DNA from: Locusta migratoria
Lineage: Eukaryota; Arthropoda; Insecta; Orthoptera; Acrididae
Assembly (NCBI GenBank): GCA_026315105.1
Contig: CM048746.1
Span: 142,024,730-142,088,729 of the forward strand
Direction of reading: 5' to 3'
DNA: 64,000 nucleotides
The notes under the pieces are model-generated. The model was not told where the DNA came from and did no database searches. It saw only the letters and a program-made list of their open reading frames with translations. This document shows positions 1 to 10,000 of this stretch, piece after piece. Position 1 is the stretch's first letter. The number at the start of each line of letters is the position of its first letter. The translations under genes were made by a program, and so were the position numbers.

Positions 1-184
1 ATCATCTCCTAGATTTACAAAATAATTTACCTGATGCTAAAGAAAAAACACATAATCATGCTCGAAGAAGGACACGAATCTCCGACGGGAGCGGCCGCGA
101 AATCCGTGACATGGCATCTAAGACCGAAGCGGTCAACTCCAATCAACAATGTGCAGTGTGTGCCACCAACAACAACCAAAGTAA

Positions 185-1500
185 ACGAGGGGCATTTAAA
201 AGTCCGTGTAAAAATTAAAACTACTGACGTGTTTGGGGAAATCACTTATTTTTCGATATGGTCTCCTTTTAGACTTTTATACTTCGTCCAACGCTGTACT
301 AATTTGTTGATCCCTTACGAATAATAGGAATTGTCCAAGCCTGCAAAATAGCTATTAGTTCTTCATAGTTTCTTCGGGTTTGCTGCCGGATTTTGAAGTC
401 AAACTGACTCAAAGTTAGTTTCTGCAATAACCTTCTCGTTTGAATAAAACTTCGTCCTGCCAGCCATTTCTTCAAATTGGCGAACAAATAGTAGTCCGAC
501 AGTGCCAAGTCTGGAGAATAGGGGGGGATGTGAAACGAGTTGGAATCCAATTTCCAATAATTTTGGGACCACAAATGCTGAGGTGTGTGCTGCTGCATTG
601 TCGTGTTACAAAAGACTTTTTTGCGAACCAATTGCTGGCGTTTTTCTTGCAGCTCGGTTTCAAACGGTCCAATAACGAGAATAATATGCACCTGTAATAG
701 TTATACCCTGTTCCGATACCCGATGAGGATTATCCCTTGCGAATCCCAAAAGACCGTCGCCAAAGGACCGGTCTTCGCCTTTTTTGGTGCAGATTCTCCC
801 GTGGTAACCCATTGTTTAAACTGTTCTTTGATCTCAGGCGTATAGTAATGTATCCATGTTTCATCCACAGTGACGAAACGACGCTTAAAGTCCTGCGGAT
901 TCTTCCTGAACAGCTGCCCACCTTACTTGCAACACTTCAAACGATTCCTGTTTTGGTCAAGCGTGAGCAATCGCGGCACCCATCTTGCGGATTGCTTTCT
1001 CATGTCCAAATGTTTATACAAAATATTATGTACCAATTCATTCGAGATGCACACAGCACTAGCAATCTCACGCACCTTAACTCTTCTATCGTCCATGATC
1101 ATATCATGGAGTTTATCAATGATTTCTGGAGTCTTAACTGCCACAGGGCGTCCAGAACGTTCAGCATCACTTCTACCCACATGGCAACTCCGAAAATTTT
1201 GAAACCACTTATAAACTGTTATAATCGATGGTGTAGAGTAACCATAATGTTTATCAAGCTTCTCTTTAGTCTCCTGAGACGTATTGCCTTTCAGAAAGTA
1301 ATGTTTAATCACCACACGAAATACTTTTCGTGCATTCTTTGGTAATTACTCGACTGCCTTGATACACTTGAATCCCAAAGAAATAGACAGTATGGCTGAA
1401 ACTTGGTGTGAATTCTTTCCAAAGATGCTACTAACTAACCTTGATTCGCGCCGGTTGTGACATCTCTCGGACTTTGCACGAACTTTTCAAACGGCCCTCG
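185..1500 (-). mobile_element. mariner element, copy 1, both ends present
   Basis: A 1.3-kb mariner-sized element. The left end (185-208, acgaggggcatttaaaag...) and the reverse complement of the right end (1476-1500, cgagggccgtttgaaaag...) match as imperfect terminal inverted repeats, and both sides lie next to TA dinucleotides as expected for TA-target insertion. The interior on the minus strand encodes the broken transposase described separately. Divergence between the two ends and the broken frame suggest an old, immobile copy. Confidence 0.88.
250..1350 (-). pseudogene. mariner (DD34D) transposase, frameshifted
   Basis: The DDE transposase of the mariner copy, read leftward. The N-terminal part (about 1350-923) holds the two helix-turn-helix regions, with a KHYFLKGNTSQETKEKL-like start, TVYKWFQNFRS, and the MDDRRVKVREIA block. 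The middle (about 921-730) lies in another frame and carries WMKHGYI where WxDETWIHYYTPE-like sequence with the first catalytic Asp is expected. The C-terminal part (691-299) carries HIPPYSPDLALSDYYLF, including the third catalytic Asp. Length and domain order fit the roughly 345-residue mariner family. At least two frameshifts separate the three pieces and the HDNAPAH-like block with the second Asp is degraded, so no active protein is expected. Confidence 0.88.
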
Positions 1501-1647
1501 TACTCCAAACAGTGCATTATTCCTTACGCTGAAACGCAGAGGGATGCATTGCCATCAATGGACACCACTTAGAATACCTCATAGAATCACCTGTTTAACT
1601 GAGAAAGTATGCGTTTATTGACCCATGTTTTTCGGACAAATAAATGT

Positions 1648-1736
1648 TCAAATGTTTGTATAGCTTATGGGACTTAACTACGGAGTCATCAGTCCCTAAA
1701 CTGACAAACTACTTATAAACTACCTTATACTAAAGA
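1648..1736 (-). mobile_element. tRNA-Leu-type SINE, 3' tail only
   Basis: This matches the 3' body of the main SINE family of the window: on the minus strand it reads from the kgccgtcttTAGTATAAGGTAG-like junction through the tttagggactgatgac-like segment to catttgaacat. The tRNA-like head is missing. It abuts directly a LINE reverse-transcriptase fragment. Confidence 0.75.
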
Positions 1737-2560
1737 CGGCGATAAGCGCCGTTGTTTTAATGATTCCCATCCCAGATCCTGTATCATATCCGTAACGCTG
1801 TCTCCCCTGTATCGTGACAATACAAAACTAGCTGCCCTTCTTTGGACTCTTTCGATGTCCCCCGTCAAACCCACCTGATAAGGACCCCACACTGGGCAGC
1901 AATACTCCAAATGAAGGCGAACAAGCGTAGTGTATGCAGTCTCTAGTAGTTCTGTTGCATGTTTTAAGGGTTCTGCCAATAAACCGCAGTCTCTGGTTCG
2001 CCTTTCCCATGACATTATCTACGTGTTTTTTCCAGTTTAAGTCTGAAGTAATAGTAATTCCTAGGTATTTTGCAGGAGTCTACGGAATTCAATTTTGATT
2101 GATTTATCTTGTAAACAAAGTTTAACGGATTTCTTTTCGTACTCATGTGGACAACTTCACACTTCTCATTATTTAGAGTCAATTGCCAATTTTTACACCA
2201 TACTGATATCTTATTCAGATCGTTCTGCAGTTGGATTTGATCTTCAGATGTTTTTACTAGACTGTAAATGACGGCGTCATCTGCAAACTAAGAGCTGCTT
2301 AGATTTTTCCCAAATCGTTTATGTAAATAAGTAACAGCAGAGGACAAATATCACTACCCTGTGGATCGCCGGATATCACCTCTGTTTTAGTCGATGCCTT
2401 ACCATTGATTACTACAAACTGTGTCCTCTCTGACGGGACATCCCCTATCCGGTCGCAAATTTGGGTCGATTGATTAAAAGCCATTTGTGAGATACAGTGT
2501 CAAAAGCCTTCTGTAAATCAAGAAATACGGAATCAATGTGAGAACGGTGATAACGTCTAC
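1737..2560 (-). pseudogene. non-LTR retrotransposon reverse transcriptase fragment (Jockey/CR1-like)
   Basis: Minus-strand translation across several frames gives the order expected for a non-LTR reverse transcriptase: a SVFLDLQKAFDTV-like block near 2550-2490 (first catalytic Asp region), a GDPQGS...LLLLIYINDL block near 2390-2300, an ADDAV-like catalytic motif near 2270, then a C-terminal region with MGKANQRLRFIGR and VQRRAASFVLSRY near 2015-1800. Only the C-terminal half of an ORF2 is present, with stops and frameshifts. Clade assignment is tentative; CR1 or Jockey are the likeliest. Confidence 0.8.
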
Positions 2561-2689
2561 ACAAAAATGAGCACGAGAGACATATGAGAGTACAGGAATA
2601 TCATGCCGGGGGCTCTGCGGTAGACCCATTCATCTCGAATAGTACATAGAATCAGGAAAGTCGATGTTATAAAAGGGTCTGGAGTTGAC

Positions 2690-2935
2690 CGCCGGGTCAG
2701 CGCGTGAGGTCGATGTGGTCCGGATTATCGTGCCTGGCACCCATGACGTGACGTCAGAGGGTGGGGACGCGCCCGGGCGTCATGGCAGTCTGCGGCGCGG
2801 TGACGCGTGGTGCTGCCCACTGAGGCGAGGGGAACCCCCGCCATTCGCCGGCGCCGCCACGACCTACATTCTGACGCCTCACTGCTCCCTTTCCTCCCTC
2901 GCGGTTTATGTCAGCCTTAGACAGTGGCGGCCCGT
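2690..2935. other. GC- and CpG-rich patch, function unknown
   Basis: About 245 bases of strikingly GC- and CpG-rich sequence (gcgcggtgacgcgtgg, cgccggcgccgcc) in otherwise AT-rich DNA. It ends exactly where a transposon end starts at 2940. An open frame crosses this boundary, so that frame is probably not a real gene. The patch could be an old CpG-island promoter or exon, or an unidentified GC-rich repeat. Confidence 0.35.
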
Positions 2936-2939
2936 CTTA

Positions 2940-3295
2940 CAGGGTGTCCAGAAAAGGACTCCGATTTCAAAATCTCGAAAACAAAGATCGATAGAGGAAT
3001 GCAGTAAACGTTATGTTTATTGTGAAAGCTGTAAGACGTTTATGCAGCAGTTTGAAATAATAGTTACAAAAGCTGATAACAGATGGCGCTGTAATCGCCA
3101 TACGTAATGCCTAGTATAAATAGTGATCCGAAGGCCAGAGCGATCAGTTCCACTATTGAAACGTGAAAGGAGGTTAGCGTACCGAAGGAAGAGATTAAAA
3201 CCATGTACTCCACTGAACAACGCGTTTTTCTGGTGCATCAGATTGTGTTGACTTCTAAGAAAGACTGTAGCAAATGTGAAGAGAAGTCAACATGA
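2940..3295 (+). mobile_element. 5' end of an IS630/mariner-superfamily DNA transposon
   Basis: A TA dinucleotide at 2938-2939 is followed by cagggtgtccagaaaagg, the type of end typical of arthropod IS630-like transposons. A TATA-like sequence (gtataaat, about 3114) lies about 90 bases before an ATG at 3203. The transposase frame is lost soon after its start and no right terminal repeat is visible, so this is a truncated copy. Confidence 0.6.
3203..3295 (+). pseudogene. N-terminal stub of an IS630-like transposase
   Basis: The frame opens MYSTEQRVFLVHQIV, which resembles the first residues of transposases that begin M-Y-T/S-x-E-Q-R-V-F-x-V before an N-terminal helix-turn-helix. After about 15 residues the resemblance stops, and the frame ends at 31 codons. 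The ATG is preceded by the transposon end and a TATA-like sequence at the expected spacing. The call rests on a short match. Confidence 0.45.
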
Positions 3296-4315
3296 TAGCC
3301 AGTCTGAAGCGTCTATAAATCTAAATTTTTGTTAGAAGATTTAGATTCGGCATAAACTTCCTTGTTTACCACTATCAAAACGAACATTTAAATAATACAG
3401 TAAGCATTAAACAAACAAAGCAGAAAGATATTGTGAATTCGATAAAAACTTATTAATGTGATGAATATTTTACTGCGTCAACTGGCAGTAAAACGAACGT
3501 TGTGGACATTCTTTAGAATTGAACTTTTTTGGAAAACTTCAATTTGTATGAACAAATAATGGTATAACATAATAATAACAAATATTAATTGTTTGTTATG
3601 TTTCAGGTTAAAACAAATAAACTGTTTTTGTTTTACTATTTTTTCAGATCAAACTAGTTTTCGGTTAATTAGGCTATCATTAGGAAACAACTGACTAGTG
3701 ATGACAAAAAACGCTAGTTTTTTTATCAAACATTTTACTCAGAGGTGTAGATAAACAGAAGGTCTTAGGTTTCGACTTTCATTGAGAAATTTTAACTTTC
3801 TTCTCACGTTCCAGAGGGTGTTCAATAAACTTGCTTATTGTCATTTATTAACATTTTGCTTAAGAAAAGTCAAAATTATACACATCTTATGCTACCTAAA
3901 CTACGTAATATTGTTGTTTTACAATCAACGGTACATATTTTTGTGGGGTCGTGACCTGTGTTTTGAAGTGTCAAAATGAACACTTGTTACATTTGCTGTG
4001 GATCAGTCATTACGGTTTACATACTGCGTTAAATTTGAATATGGTATACTTAATTACACTACATTATACTTTCACAAATTTCACAAAATATCGTTTTTAC
4101 ATTAGGTCTTTGGGGTGAACGAGGTATGTAACGTAACTGTGTATATTGGTGTAGCGGTATGAACAAGGAATGTAAAGTAAATGTATATTGGTGTAGCAGT
4201 ATTTTAAGTGTCTGTGGTATACAATGTAAATAAAATGAAAGTGTGATCGATAATATGTTCTGTGGTAAGTGCCTGGCTGAACTGCACTATGTGAAGCTTA
4301 ATAGTGGGAATGTTG
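3296..4315. other. AT-rich stretch without recognised gene
   Basis: About 1 kb of AT-rich sequence with no recognisable coding signature on either strand. The only structure noted is a short tandem duplication at 4116-4201, listed separately. Confidence 0.6.
4116..4201 (+). repeat. two-copy tandem duplication, about 43 bp
   Basis: Units 4116-4159 and 4160-4201 share tgaac.aggtatgtaa.gtaa and the ending tatattggtgtagc.gta. The copies are adjacent and differ by a few substitutions and a 2-base length change. No function is apparent. Confidence 0.75.
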
Positions 4316-4870
4316 TCAGTTTAGTTGGTCATTTAGAAACATATGAAGATTTTTAGCTAGACGTTTGTTTAGTTCCGGTGCTTCTAACAGGTTTAGTTTT
4401 TCACTTTTGTTGCCTATATCTAGAACATCTGTGTGGGCTTGAAATCTACCTCCTTCCTCTAGTACGAATGTGTGTTGCAAAGGTGGAGTCAGACTTTTGT
4501 AACCTGCATTAATTCATGTTCATTTAACCTAGTTTCTATAGCCTGCCTGTTTGTCCAATACATAGTTTGTTCCAGTCATTTCAAATAATTCTATGATGCC
4601 ACTGTGGCTTAATAATTCTCTTTTATCTTGGTCGTTTAGTACGATATGAGCGGTTGTGCCTATTACATAAAATGAGGTTTTGTAATTGGAAGATTTGAGT
4701 GTTTTGGTTAGTTTGTTGGAAATATTTCCTAAATATGCGATTGTACAACATTTGGTTTTTATTATGCCTGTTTCTGCAGAGGGAGCATAAAGGTTGGGTA
4801 GGATCTTTCTTATTTGTTTTTTGTGTAGTATGTTGTCAATTAGTAGGGTTATAACCATTGTTAGATGCAA
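4316..4870 (-). pseudogene. Penelope-like retroelement, C-terminal remnant with start of GIY-YIG region
   Basis: On the minus strand the translation contains YLGNISNKLTKTLKSSNYKTSFYV followed by SGIIELFEMTGTNYVLDKQAGYRN. This resembles the linker of Penelope-like elements (a PYxGxxSxKL...F block, then SGIYxLxCxCxxxYIGQTGR) that leads into the GIY-YIG endonuclease. In the next frame LNEHELMQ follows, and further down AHTDVLDIGNKSEKLNLLEAPELNKR resembles the C-terminal tail. The key GIY-YIG tyrosine and glycine positions are degraded (NYVLDKQAG), and frameshifts separate the pieces. The reverse-transcriptase domain is absent. Confidence 0.65.
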
Positions 4871-5004
4871 TGTTATTAATAATGTCTAATTCAGTCTGCA
4901 AATTCTGTATTGACATTTAGGAGTGCATCTCAAACACAACTACTTCATATTTTAAAATATGTGAAATGTTTCTAGCTTTGGAGTACTGAGTTTTTTGCTT
5001 CTCC

Positions 5005-5191
5005 AAAGGTAAAGCAGTCAACAATCCGAGGATTGGTTTGAACACCACAGTGCTTTACTAGGCATGGTCCTGTTTGGAGGTGCTATGCCGTTGCCTTCCT
5101 CCGACCTTCGAACTGACTTACCCAGCCAGTTATAGGGGGACCTACAGTTTAACGTGGGTTCCGAAGCACGGTGCTACTCGGTATTTTTCAC
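5005..5191 (-). repeat. dispersed repeat family R2, reverse copy
   Basis: This 187-base stretch is the reverse complement of 12445-12633, with high similarity throughout (shared blocks include cagttatagggggacctaca and cctccgaccttcgaactgac). It is a dispersed repeat of unknown class; the forward copy is preceded by a tRNA-like B box, so a SINE body is possible. Confidence 0.85.
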
Positions 5192-5235
5192 ATGAGCAAC
5201 ACTGCCAAAGGTGAAAGAAGTGTGTTGTCGATGGC

Positions 5236-5536
5236 GAGTGTTCATCAGAGGTAACGCCATCGAAAGGAGTGACCCTAGTAAGTACCATAGGACCGTTATT
5301 ATTTTCTACCTACATAAACAATCTGAGGCATAGAGTGACTAGCAGTCTGTGGCTGTATGCTGATGATATTGTGTATGGGACGGTGTCGTTATTGAATGAT
5401 TATAGTAGGATGGAGAATGACTTATACTAGTGTGAGGAATGGCAGTTAGCTCTAAATGGAGAAATATGTAAGGTGATGTAGATGGTTAGGAAAAGCAAAT
5501 CCTATGATGTTAGAATACAAAATTAGTAATCTGCGT
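5236..5536 (+). pseudogene. non-LTR reverse transcriptase fragment
   Basis: Forward translation gives SKGVTLVSTIGPLLFSTYINNL, a decayed form of the GVPQGSVLGPLLFxxYINDL block, then SSLWLYADDIVYG with the catalytic YADD motif, then MENDL..CEEWQLALN, as expected for the palm and thumb of a Jockey/CR1-type reverse transcriptase. Stops interrupt the frame. Only about 100 residues are present. Confidence 0.75.
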
Positions 5537-5562
5537 CTAGACACAGTCGTCCTGGATACATA

Positions 5563-6862
5563 CACTCCTGGCCAATAAAATTGCTACACCACGAAGATGA
5601 CGTGCTACAGACGCGAAATTTAACCGACAGGAAGAAGATGCCGTGATATGCAAATGATTAGCTTTTCAGAGCATTCACAAAAAGTTGGAGCCGGTGGCGA
5701 CACCTACGACGTGCTGACATATGAAAGTTTCCAACCGATTTATCAAACACAAACAGCAGTTGTCCGGCGTTGCCTGGTGAAACGTTGTTGTGATGCCTCG
5801 TGTAAGGAGGAGAAATGCGTACCATCACGTTTTCGACTTTGATAAAGGTCGGATTGAAGCCTATCGCGATTGCGGTATATCGTATCGCGACATTGCTGCT
5901 CGCGTTGGTCGCGGTCCAATGTCTGTTAGCAGAATATGGAATCTGTGGGTTCAGAAGGGCAATACGGAACGCCGTGCTGGATCCCAACGGCCTCCTATCA
6001 CTAGCAGTCGAGCGCGAACAGTTCGACGACGTTTGCAGCAGCATGGATTATTAGCTCGGACACCATGGCTGCGGTTACCATTGACGCTGCATCACAGATA
6101 GGAGTGCCTGCGATTGTGTACCAACGACGAAACTGGGCGCACGAATGGCAAAACGTCATTTTTTCGGACGAATCCAGGTTCTGTTTACAGCATCATTATG
6201 GTCGTATCCGTGTTTAGCTACATCGTGGTGAACGCACATTGGAAGCATGTATTCGTCATCGCGATACTGGTGTGTCATCCGGCGGTATGGGGTACCATTG
6301 GTTACAAGACTCGGTCACCTCTTCTTCGCATCGACGGCACTTTGAATAGTGGCCGTTACATTTCAGATGTGTTACGACCCGTGGCTCTACCCTTCATTCG
6401 TTGCCTGCGAAACCCTACATTTCAGCAGGATATGCAGGACCGCATATTGCAGGTCCTGTACGGGCCTTTCTGGATACGGAAAATGTTCGACTGCTGCCCT
6501 GGCCAGCCCATTCTCCAGATCTCTCACCAATTGAAAACGTCTGGTCAATGGTGGCCGAGCAACTGGCTCGTCACAATACGCCAGTCACTACTCTTGATGA
6601 ACTGTGGTATCATATTGAAGCTGCATAGGCATCTGTACTTGTACACGCCATTCAAGCTCTGTTTGACTTAATGCCCAGGCGTATCAAGGCCGTTATTTCG
6701 GCCAGAGGTGTTTGTTCTGGGTACTGATTTCTCTGGATCTATGCACCCTAATTGCGTTAAAATGTAATCACATGTCAGTTCTAGTATAATATATTTGTCC
6801 AATGAATACCCGTTTATCATCTGCCTTTCTACTTGGAGTAGCAATTTTAATGGCCAGTAGTG
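5563..6862 (+). mobile_element. Tc1-like element, both ends present
   Basis: A 1.3-kb element flanked by TA at 5561-5562 and 6863-6864. The left end cactcctggccaataaaat... and the reverse complement of the right end (cactactggccattaaaat...) match over about 34 bases. The interior encodes a broken Tc1 transposase in the same orientation. Size, TA target and coding content all agree with a Tc1-family transposon. Confidence 0.92.
5790..6727 (+). pseudogene. Tc1-like (DD34E) transposase, frameshifted and internally deleted
   Basis: Reads from MPRVRRRNAYHHVFDFDKG with paired helix-turn-helix sequence (YRDCGISYRDIAARVGRG...SRIWNLWVQKG) and a basic AGSQRPPITSSR segment, then RTVRRRLQQHGLLARTPWLR. 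The join between SSR and ARTVRRR suggests that about 40 residues present in related Tc1 proteins are deleted. Later pieces lie in other frames: FQQDMQDRI around 6420 retains the second catalytic Asp, and LPWPAHSPDLSPIENVW around 6500 retains the catalytic Glu. The frame ends ARGVCSGY-stop at 6727. Several frameshifts make it inactive. Confidence 0.9.
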
Positions 6863-7066
6863 TAACCCGGCGTAGCGTTGCAGAGCGATATGAAATGAAA
6901 CGAGCATGTAACTACAATCATGGGGATGGAGGATGGTCGTCTTCGGAATATGCGGTTCGTCGGTAAAAGAGACAACATACGAAACGCTTGTGCGAAGGCC
7001 GGAATTTGAACCTGACTGCAGAACGATTCTACTGCAGACAATATACATTTCTTCTAAGGACCACAG

Positions 7067-7265
7067 CCGGCCGCAGTGGCCGATCGGTCTGCGGCGTGCC
7101 AGTGACGGTCTGCACGGTTGCTGCGGTCGGAGGTCCGAATCCCCCCTCGGGCATGGATGTTTGTGCCGTCTTTAGTATAAGAAGCTAGTTCATAAGTAGT
7201 TTGTAAGTTTAGGGACTAATGACCCCGTAGGTAAGTTCCATAAGCTCTACAAACATTTGAACATT
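7067..7265 (+). mobile_element. tRNA-Leu-headed SINE, copy with target duplication
   Basis: The head (ccggccgcagtggccgatcgg...) has a tRNA A box (tggccga) and a B box (aggtccgaatccc), followed by the family's body (tttgtgccgtctttagtat) and its tail (tttagggactaatgacccc...acatttgaacatt). Flanks taaggaccacag (7055-7066) and taaggaccgcag (7266-7277) form a 12-base target duplication with one mismatch. Transcription in such elements is from the internal RNA polymerase III promoter. Confidence 0.9.
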
Positions 7266-7277
7266 TAAGGACCGCAG

Positions 7278-8222
7278 ATCTTTATATATTAACAGTGTGT
7301 CCGTATGTTTGTGTGTACGTATTGTATACAAATCTGCAGTTTTCCTCCAGTGTTTATGAAATTTTGTACACGTAAGCTTCAATCCATGTGGACGGTCGTC
7401 GTAAGTGTTAGGATCACGTACAACACATCGTTCAAAAGATATGACGTCATAAACATGAGATGCGCGAAAAACTGCTGCATCAAACGACAGTGTTGCACAT
7501 TTCCTCCTAAACCACTGGACCTATTTCAACCAAATTTGGTGCACATATTCCTTACCGTGAGGTAACAATGCTGTCTGAGTAACCACATAAGACACGCATG
7601 TGCACATGGTTCAGGAGTTACAACGTCATCAACAATATAGTTGAAAGAAACTGGAACATAATGCGACGAGAATTTATTCACCCAATTTATGAGAATGACA
7701 ATACTTAGCAACTTGCAACCAAATTTAAACATAATTTCAAACCTGTATTGAGCTTTTTCTCGCTGACAACTTTAGCAAAATTATGAAAGGAAAAAAGTTT
7801 CTAGCTTACTACTTTTCCGCTCTTTATGGACTAAAACTACGGCATTCGGCATTACAATTTATAATTTCTACACTATGAATTGTAGCCGCAGGAAATTTTT
7901 CAGAAAGTGTACACACGTGTAGCTGAATGTACCTTCGAAATTGTATCACAGTTCGACACATTGTTCATAGACATGAGCACATAAACAGTAACGTTCATGG
8001 AAAATCGCCCTATCACGCATCATGTTTTCATCTATTACTTCTTTACTACTAACTGTCTTCGCAGCAGATTTTACAGACATACAGCATACAAATGAATATA
8101 TACCTGAAAAATTATTTTGATTGCTACCTTTCTTTGATTGGATATTGCACGTATAATTTTGAACATAATACAAGACAGCCTTATTTCTTATATTTTCTCC
8201 GATAAATATAACATGCTTTTAG
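7278..8222. other. unassigned stretch, possibly containing an unclassified dispersed repeat
   Basis: No coding signature recognised. The segment 7450-7740 (including cctatttcaaccaaatttgg) resembles in style dispersed noncoding repeats seen in insect genomes, but no second copy is present in this window, so this is not established. Confidence 0.4.

Positions 8223-8270
<48 letters not shown>
8223..8270 (+). repeat. A tract, about 48 bases
   Basis: An uninterrupted run of about 48 adenines. No retroposon with clear target duplications could be defined next to it, so it may be a slippage-expanded tail. Its length is likely to vary and sequencing of it is error-prone. Confidence 0.95.
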
Positions 8271-8273
<3 letters not shown>

Positions 8274-8360
8274 ATGAAAGATGGACAGAGAGAGAAAGGA
8301 TAGGAGAATTACTAACTCAAGGCACGAATGTATAAATAAATAACGCCGGGTTTTTATCTA

Positions 8361-9615
8361 CGAGGGTTAGTCAATTATTATGCGCAATTTAGTTATAAAA
8401 TTTTATTGTAATAAAATACGAAACTTACAAGAACATCATTTTTCGACATAGTCTCCTTGCTTTTCAATGCACTTCGTCCATCGCTCTACAAGCTTCCTTA
8501 TGCCCTCATAAAAGAAGGTTTTCGGTTGAGATTCGAGCCAGGAATGCACAGCTTCCTTCACTGCTTCGTCTGAGTCAAATCGACGGCCCTTAATGCCTGT
8601 TTGAGTGGACCAAACAAGTGATAGAAGGGGCAAGATCGGGACTATATGGAGGATGATCCAGTACTTAGAATTTGAGTTTCTGGAGCGTTTCAGCAGTGTG
8701 GACAGCAGTATGCGGACGGGCATTGTCGTGTAATTGCAGGCTTTAGCCCGTTAGTAAGCATCTCACTGTAACGTACACTTTATTGTTGTGCACCTTTCTC
8801 CATATTGTTCCAGTAAAGGACCTCGCGCATCCCAAAAAACCGTAAGCATCAGTTTTCCTGCGGACGGTTGGGTCTTGAACTTTTTCTTGCAGGGCGAATT
8901 GGATGTTTCCATTCCATACTCTGCCGTTTACTCTCCGACTCGTAATGATGGATCCATGTTTCGTCACCAGTAATGATTCTGTCCAAGAAGTTGTCTCCTT
9001 CGTTACCATAGCGATCCAAATGTTTTCTGCAGATGTCGAGGCGCGTTTACTTATGCAACTGTGTGAGCTGTTTTAGGACCCATCTTGCACAAACTTCACG
9101 CAACCCAGGTCTGTTGTGAATAATTTCGTAGGCAGAACCATGACTAATTTGAAGACGATGAGCCACTTCATCAATAGTTAATCGTCTAAGAGAATCATTT
9201 CACGTGATTGCTCAATGGTTTCTTTATTTGTGGCGGTAAACGGTCGTCCGGCCCCTTCATCGTGCTTAACACTCGTGCGACCATTTCGGAATTTTTCAAT
9301 CCACTCGTACACACTTCGTTGTGGCAAAACACTGCTCCCGTACTGTACTGAAAGCCTTCTCTGAATTTCGGTCCCTGATACGCCTTCCGCCCACAAAAAA
9401 CGTATCACTGGACGTTGCTCTTCTTTGGTGCAAATAGACAGCGGAGCAGCCATGATTAGCAGCACGGCAGCGACAATGAAACTAACGTAGCAGCTTGAAA
9501 ATTGCAAAGATATAACAACAAATAAACAAAGCATGCGTCACCAACGTAAAATGACAGTACTACCAACATAAACAAAAATATAACTAAATTGCGGATAATA
9601 ATTGACTTACCCTCG
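8361..9615 (-). mobile_element. mariner element, copy 2, well-preserved ends
   Basis: A 1,255-base element flanked by TA (8359-8360 and 9616-9617). The left end and the reverse complement of the right end match at about 35 of 37 positions (cgagggt.agtcaattatta then cgcaatttagttata). These ends are better preserved than those of the other mariner copies here. The transposase is on the minus strand. Confidence 0.93.
8436..9453 (-). pseudogene. mariner (DD34D) transposase, broken
   Basis: The likely start is the ATG at 9453 (MAAPLSICTKEEQRPVIRFL), followed by helix-turn-helix sequence (GVSGTEIQRRLS...RSVYEWIEKFRNG) and MILLDD near 9180. The frame then breaks. Around 8985-8930 a degraded GDETWIHH region covers the first Asp; HDNARPHTA near 8730-8700 keeps the second Asp; PPYSPDLAPS near 8640 is followed by a small deletion that removes the third Asp and shifts the frame. 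The C terminus, FDSDEAVKEAVHSWLESQPK through RWTKCIEKQGDYVEK, is intact and stops at 8436. Domain order and length fit a mariner protein. Confidence 0.9.
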
Positions 9616-9619
9616 TAGT

Positions 9620-9785
9620 ATAGGATAAGAGATATTAGGGTTCGTGCAGAGGTATACAGACATTTTTTGTTTCTTGTTGTATTAGGAAGTGGAACGGAAT
9701 AGGATATGGCTACTAGTAGTACGATGTTACTTTCCACCCGCAACTTGCAGAGGATTGTAGAGTGTGTATACAAATGTAGATGACG
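9620..9785 (+). mobile_element. LINE 3'-terminal fragment, family ending in atgtag
   Basis: The sequence attagggttcgtgcagagg...ggaagtggaacggaata...cttgcagaggattgtagagtg...caaatgtagatg has the order of the end of a LINE reverse-transcriptase frame and its 3' tail. The segment 15240-15390 is a related 3' end on the other strand, sharing the ggaagtg...gtggtac..gat.c.ccctcc.cc pattern. It is 5'-truncated, as is usual for LINEs. Confidence 0.55.
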
Positions 9786-9837
9786 CACGACGTATACTCG
9801 CATTACCGGTTCTTGGCCGAAGAAGAGTGAGTAGAAA

Positions 9838-10000
9838 GTGGTGCCATCAAGCTATGAGCAGGTGGGCGGGCGGAAGCGGGTTGCCTTAAGAGGGAGACTG
9901 GTGTCATCAGGCCGGGAACAGGAAGCACGGTTGGCAGGTGTATCCTCCCGTAGCCTCGCCGTCTTCCAACGAGTTCTCAAGCAGGGGCCAGCAACTGTTA
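9838..10000. other. unassigned spacer before transposon end
   Basis: GC-richer spacer. A reading frame starting at 9838 runs through it into the transposon end at 10001, so that frame is not credible as a gene. Confidence 0.4.

Noticed and set aside
737..1345. 202-codon open frame on the plus strand
   Set aside because: It lies opposite the mariner transposase, whose minus-strand reading has clear family motifs.
2685..3107. 140-codon open frame on the plus strand
   Set aside because: It runs from the GC-rich patch across the transposon end at 2940 into transposon noncoding sequence, so it is a composition-driven frame, not a gene.
6114..6671. 185-codon frame starting MCTNDETGRTNGKTSFF
   Set aside because: It is an out-of-frame reading of the Tc1 transposase; the real motifs (FQQD, SPDLSPIENVW) are in other frames, and membrane-like stretches in it are accidental.
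8138..8335. Frame with a long lysine run
   Set aside because: The lysines come from the A tract at 8223-8270.
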